Shown one piece after another: positions 31,769-35,535 of a stretch of 35,535 nucleotides of DNA (position 1 is its first letter; each line of letters opens with the position of its first letter). Both the position numbers and the translations under genes were made by a program. A model generated the notes under the pieces. The model was not told where the DNA came from. It saw only the letters and a program-made list of their open reading frames with translations, and searched no databases. Origin of the DNA: Antribacter soli (GTDB taxonomy: Bacteria > Actinomycetota > Actinomycetes > Actinomycetales > Cellulomonadaceae); the NCBI RefSeq assembly GCF_021568775.1, contig NZ_JAKGSG010000014.1:1-35535 (forward strand). Direction: 5' to 3'.

Positions 31769-33694
31769 TCAGCGGCCCGTCGCGTACCCCTGGGCGCCAC
31801 GCGGGTTCGCGGCCGCCCCGAGCAGGCCCGTCGCCGGGTCGCGCGTGACGGCGCACAGCCGCCCGAGCGCCCAGTCGCCCGCCCGCTCGACGACATGGCC
31901 GCGGCGCTCGAGCCCGGCGATCACCTCGTCCCCGAGGCGGTCCTCGACCACGGCCCCGCCCGGCGTCCACGTGCGCGGCCAGAAGGAGCCGGGCGCCGAC
32001 GTCGTGTGCATCGAGGGCGCGTCGATCGCCTGCTGCGCCGTCCAGCCACCCGCGAGGACGCGCACGAGGAACACGAGCTGCCACTGGTCCTGCTGGTCGC
32101 CGCCGGGGGAGCCGCAGGCCAGGACCGGCGCCCCGTCCCGGAGCACGAGGGTGGGCGTGAGGGTCGTGCGGGGTCGGCGGCCCGGCTCGAGGCGCGACGG
32201 CGAGGCGGGGTCGAGCCACGCCATCTGCAGGCGCGTGCCGAGGCAGAAGCCGAGGCCCGGGATCGTGGGCGACGACTGCAGCCACCCGCCGGACGGCGTC
32301 GCAGCCACCATGTTGCCCCAGCGGTCGACGACGTCGATGTGGCAGGTGTCGCCGCGCGTGGTGCCGGTCGCCTCCACCACGGGCTCGCCGGCCTGCTCGC
32401 CGACCCGGACCGTCGGCTCTCCGACCCCCGCCGCCGCTCCGCCGGCGGGGGTGCCCGGGAGCGAGCCGACGGGCGCGTTCGTGGCGTACTCGGTCCGCAG
32501 CGCGGGGATCGCGGGCGTCGGCCGGCCCGGCACCGCGCCAGGGCGCACCTCGTGCGACGCCTCGCCCGTGACGAGGGTGCGCCGCTCGTCCGCGTACCCG
32601 GAGGACAGGAGGTGGTCGAGCGGGACGTCGGGGTCGTCCCCGTACCAGGCGTCGCGGTCCGCGAGCGCCAGCTTGAGCGCCTCGAGGACGCGGTGGGCGC
32701 CGAGCTCGGTAGAGGGGTCGATCTCGTCGTCGCCGAACCCGTCGAGGATCTGCAGGGCCTGCAGCAGGGACGGACCCTGGGTCCACGCGCCCGCCTTGAG
32801 GACGGTGCACCCGCGGAACCGGGCCGACGTCGGCTCCTCGTAGGAGGCCCGGAACGCGTCGAGGTCGGCGGCCGTCAGGACGCCCGCGTGGTCCGCGCCG
32901 TCGGAGTGGAGGTGCGGGGTGCGGACGAACTCCTCGACCGCGGCGCCGACGCGCTCGCGCCACAGGGCGCGCGCGGCGTCGATCCCGGCCTCGCGGCCGG
33001 CGTCTCCGCGCCCGGTGTCTCCGCGCCCGGCCACGCCACCCGTCGCGCCGGCGACGTCGTCCGCCCCGCCGCCCGCAGCCTCGGCGAGCGCGGCCAGGAG
33101 CGCTGCGTACTCGGGGTTCGTGACGACGTCGCCGGCGCTCGGCACGCGCCCGTCCGGCATCCAGCGGGCCGCGGAGGTGGGCCAGTGCTCGGTGAAGAGT
33201 CCGGACATGGAGCCGATGGTGCGGCTCACCGCCGCGAGCAGCGGGTGCCCGTCGCGCGCGTACCCGATCGCGTACGCCAGGACGTCGGCGAGCGGCCACG
33301 TGCCGTGGTCGCGCAGCAGGAGGAGCCAGGCGTCGACGGCGCCCGGCACGGCGGCGGCGAGTGCGCCCGAGCCCGGCACCAGGTCGAGCCCCTCGGCGAG
33401 GTAGTGCTCGATCGTGGCGCCCGCCGGCGCAGGGCCCTGCCCGCACAGCACACGCGGCGCGGAACCGGCCGGCGCGACGATCCCGACCATGTCACCGCCG
33501 GCGCCGTTGAGGTGCGGCTCGACGACGTGCAGCACGAACGCCCCGGCGACCGCGGCGTCGAACGCGTTGCCGCCGCGCTCCAGGACCGCCTGCGCGGAGG
33601 CGCTCGCGGCCCAGTGGGTCGACGAGACCATGCCGAACGTCCCGGCCAGGTCGGGGCGGGTGCGGAACGGTGCGGGCGCAGTGAACGTGCTCAC
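31769..33694 (-). CDS. ggt: Gamma-glutamyltransferase family protein
   Basis: A 641-residue Ntn-hydrolase-fold protein of the gamma-glutamyltranspeptidase family. FGMVSSTHWAASASAQAVLERGGNAFDAAVA and VVEPHLNGAGGDM begin the large subunit; GDTCHIDVVDRWGNMVAATPSGG marks the self-cleavage site with T450 as the expected nucleophile of the small subunit. PGLGFCLGTRLQMAW and ACGSPGGDQQDQWQ resemble the divergent GGT branch often annotated as hydrolases, so the substrate may not be glutathione. No signal peptide is seen, so it may be cytosolic. A low-complexity insert (residues about 205-240) contains GDTGRGDAGRE from short DNA repeats. GTG 33694 has GGAG upstream. It is divergent from ahcY. Confidence 0.9.
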   Translation of the reverse strand: MSTFTAPAPFRTRPDLAGTFGMVSSTHWAASASAQAVLERGGNAFDAAVAGAFVLHVVEPHLNGAGGDMVGIVAPAGSAPRVLCGQGPAPAGATIEHYLAEGLDLVPGSGALAAAVPGAVDAWLLLLRDHGTWPLADVLAYAIGYARDGHPLLAAVSRTIGSMSGLFTEHWPTSAARWMPDGRVPSAGDVVTNPEYAALLAALAEAAGGGADDVAGATGGVAGRGDTGRGDAGREAGIDAARALWRERVGAAVEEFVRTPHLHSDGADHAGVLTAADLDAFRASYEEPTSARFRGCTVLKAGAWTQGPSLLQALQILDGFGDDEIDPSTELGAHRVLEALKLALADRDAWYGDDPDVPLDHLLSSGYADERRTLVTGEASHEVRPGAVPGRPTPAIPALRTEYATNAPVGSLPGTPAGGAAAGVGEPTVRVGEQAGEPVVEATGTTRGDTCHIDVVDRWGNMVAATPSGGWLQSSPTIPGLGFCLGTRLQMAWLDPASPSRLEPGRRPRTTLTPTLVLRDGAPVLACGSPGGDQQDQWQLVFLVRVLAGGWTAQQAIDAPSMHTTSAPGSFWPRTWTPGGAVVEDRLGDEVIAGLERRGHVVERAGDWALGRLCAVTRDPATGLLGAAANPRGAQGYATGR

Positions 33695-33801
33695 GGTTCT
33701 CCAGTCGTGACGAGGTAGGCCAGCACGCTACTCCTGATGCCGGGCCGCGCGTGTGGTGCGCGCGTCGCCGGCGGCGACGAGGCCACTGCCCGGGACCTCG
33801 G

Positions 33802-33832
33802 TAGGCTGGAGGCGCGCACCCCGGTGCGCCTC
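33802..33832 (+). promoter_or_regulatory. -10 box and leader hairpin upstream of ahcY
   Basis: TAGGCT at 33802-33807 is a likely -10 box. GAGGCGCGCACC (33809-33820) and GGTGCGCCTC (33823-33832) can form a stem with a two-base bulge at the start of the leader, which would be about 80 nt long. I could not match it to the SAH riboswitch consensus. Confidence 0.35.
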
Positions 33833-33892
33833 GCGCGCAGACGGGAGCCCCCAGCGCCGCTCGACACGACGCCCCCGATCCCGAGGAGAACC

Positions 33893-35446
<1,554 letters not shown>

Positions 35447-35460
35447 CCACCCCCGCGCCG

Positions 35461-35535
35461 GGGGGGGGGGGGGGGGGCCGCGCGGCCCCCCCCCCGGGGG
35501 GGGGGGGGGCGCCGGGGGGGGGGGGGGGGGGGGCC
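35461..35535. other. G/C homopolymer junk at the right end
   Basis: Runs of G and C with no structure, starting 15 nt after the ahcY stop. Same kind of artefact as at 1-90 and 2897-3022. Any ahcY terminator is lost here. Confidence 0.8.

Noticed and set aside
29529-32843. 1104-codon plus-strand open frame across the acyltransferase and ggt genes
   Set aside because: Low-complexity Arg/Gly/Ala/Pro translation with no motif; the minus strand holds two well-recognised genes.
33737-33892. SAH riboswitch before ahcY
   Set aside because: No match by eye to the conserved core; kept only as a possible leader hairpin.

Overview
The window is chromosomal DNA of a very GC-rich actinobacterium, most likely a Micrococcales member close to Cellulomonas, Cellulosimicrobium, Isoptericola or Promicromonospora. 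Reasons: GC-saturated third positions, many GTG starts, a WhiB-family Fe-S regulator, and the conserved actinobacterial block whiB2-like / large GT2 / DUF5719 / metallopeptidase-fold protein / DUF3499 / manA-manB / Trm112-like / ahcY. The genus is inferred from gene content. No rRNA, tRNA, CRISPR array, insertion sequence or prophage was seen.

Layout. 96-2872: a secreted PGRP-fold amidase and a divergent secreted repeat protein. 2897-3022: a poly-G/poly-C stretch that looks like an assembly artefact; it truncates the 3' end of a membrane GT-C glycosyltransferase (3023-4525, minus). 4579-9546: a plus-strand envelope polysaccharide cluster (DPM1/GtrB-like GT2, GT4, UPF0104/LPG-synthase-like membrane protein, rmlD, SAM methyltransferase), the first four genes with 4-nt start/stop overlaps. 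9651-10454: TIGR03089 protein (minus). 10764-17551: whiB2-like gene with a good sigma-A promoter, an 1141-residue GT2 membrane protein, DUF5719 protein, a zincin-like protein (minus) and DUF3499. 17689-20632: divergent manA and manB, and a Trm112-like gene. 20751-24595: three tandem paralogues of an unrecognised Cys-containing protein with two repeated domains, the third lacking its membrane anchor. 24605-28239: sulfate activation (an APS kinase with an unusual N-terminal domain, divergent from cysD-cysN). 28320-33694 (minus): DUF808, an acyltransferase-3/SGNH fusion and a gamma-glutamyltransferase. 33893-35446: ahcY. Positions 1-90 and 35461-35535 are again G/C junk.

How the genes fit together (inference). 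manA/manB supply mannose-1-phosphate or glucose-1-phosphate, rmlD makes dTDP-rhamnose, and the GT2, GT4 and GT-C enzymes would use such donors for cell-wall glycans that the SGNH acyltransferase could acylate. CysDN and CysC make APS and PAPS; AhcY and GGT act in methyl-cycle and glutathione/thiol turnover.

Most notable non-gene signals: (1) a repeat family placed at gene 3' ends, with flanking stop codons inside inverted arms whose sequence co-varies between copies, plus a 90-bp tandem amplification after whiB; (2) a 42-bp element inside the coding regions of two glycosyltransferases; (3) eight genes with a TANNNT-type -10 box 6-7 nt before the start codon, implying leaderless mRNAs; (4) the tandem paralogue triplet with a duplicated 35-bp upstream block.
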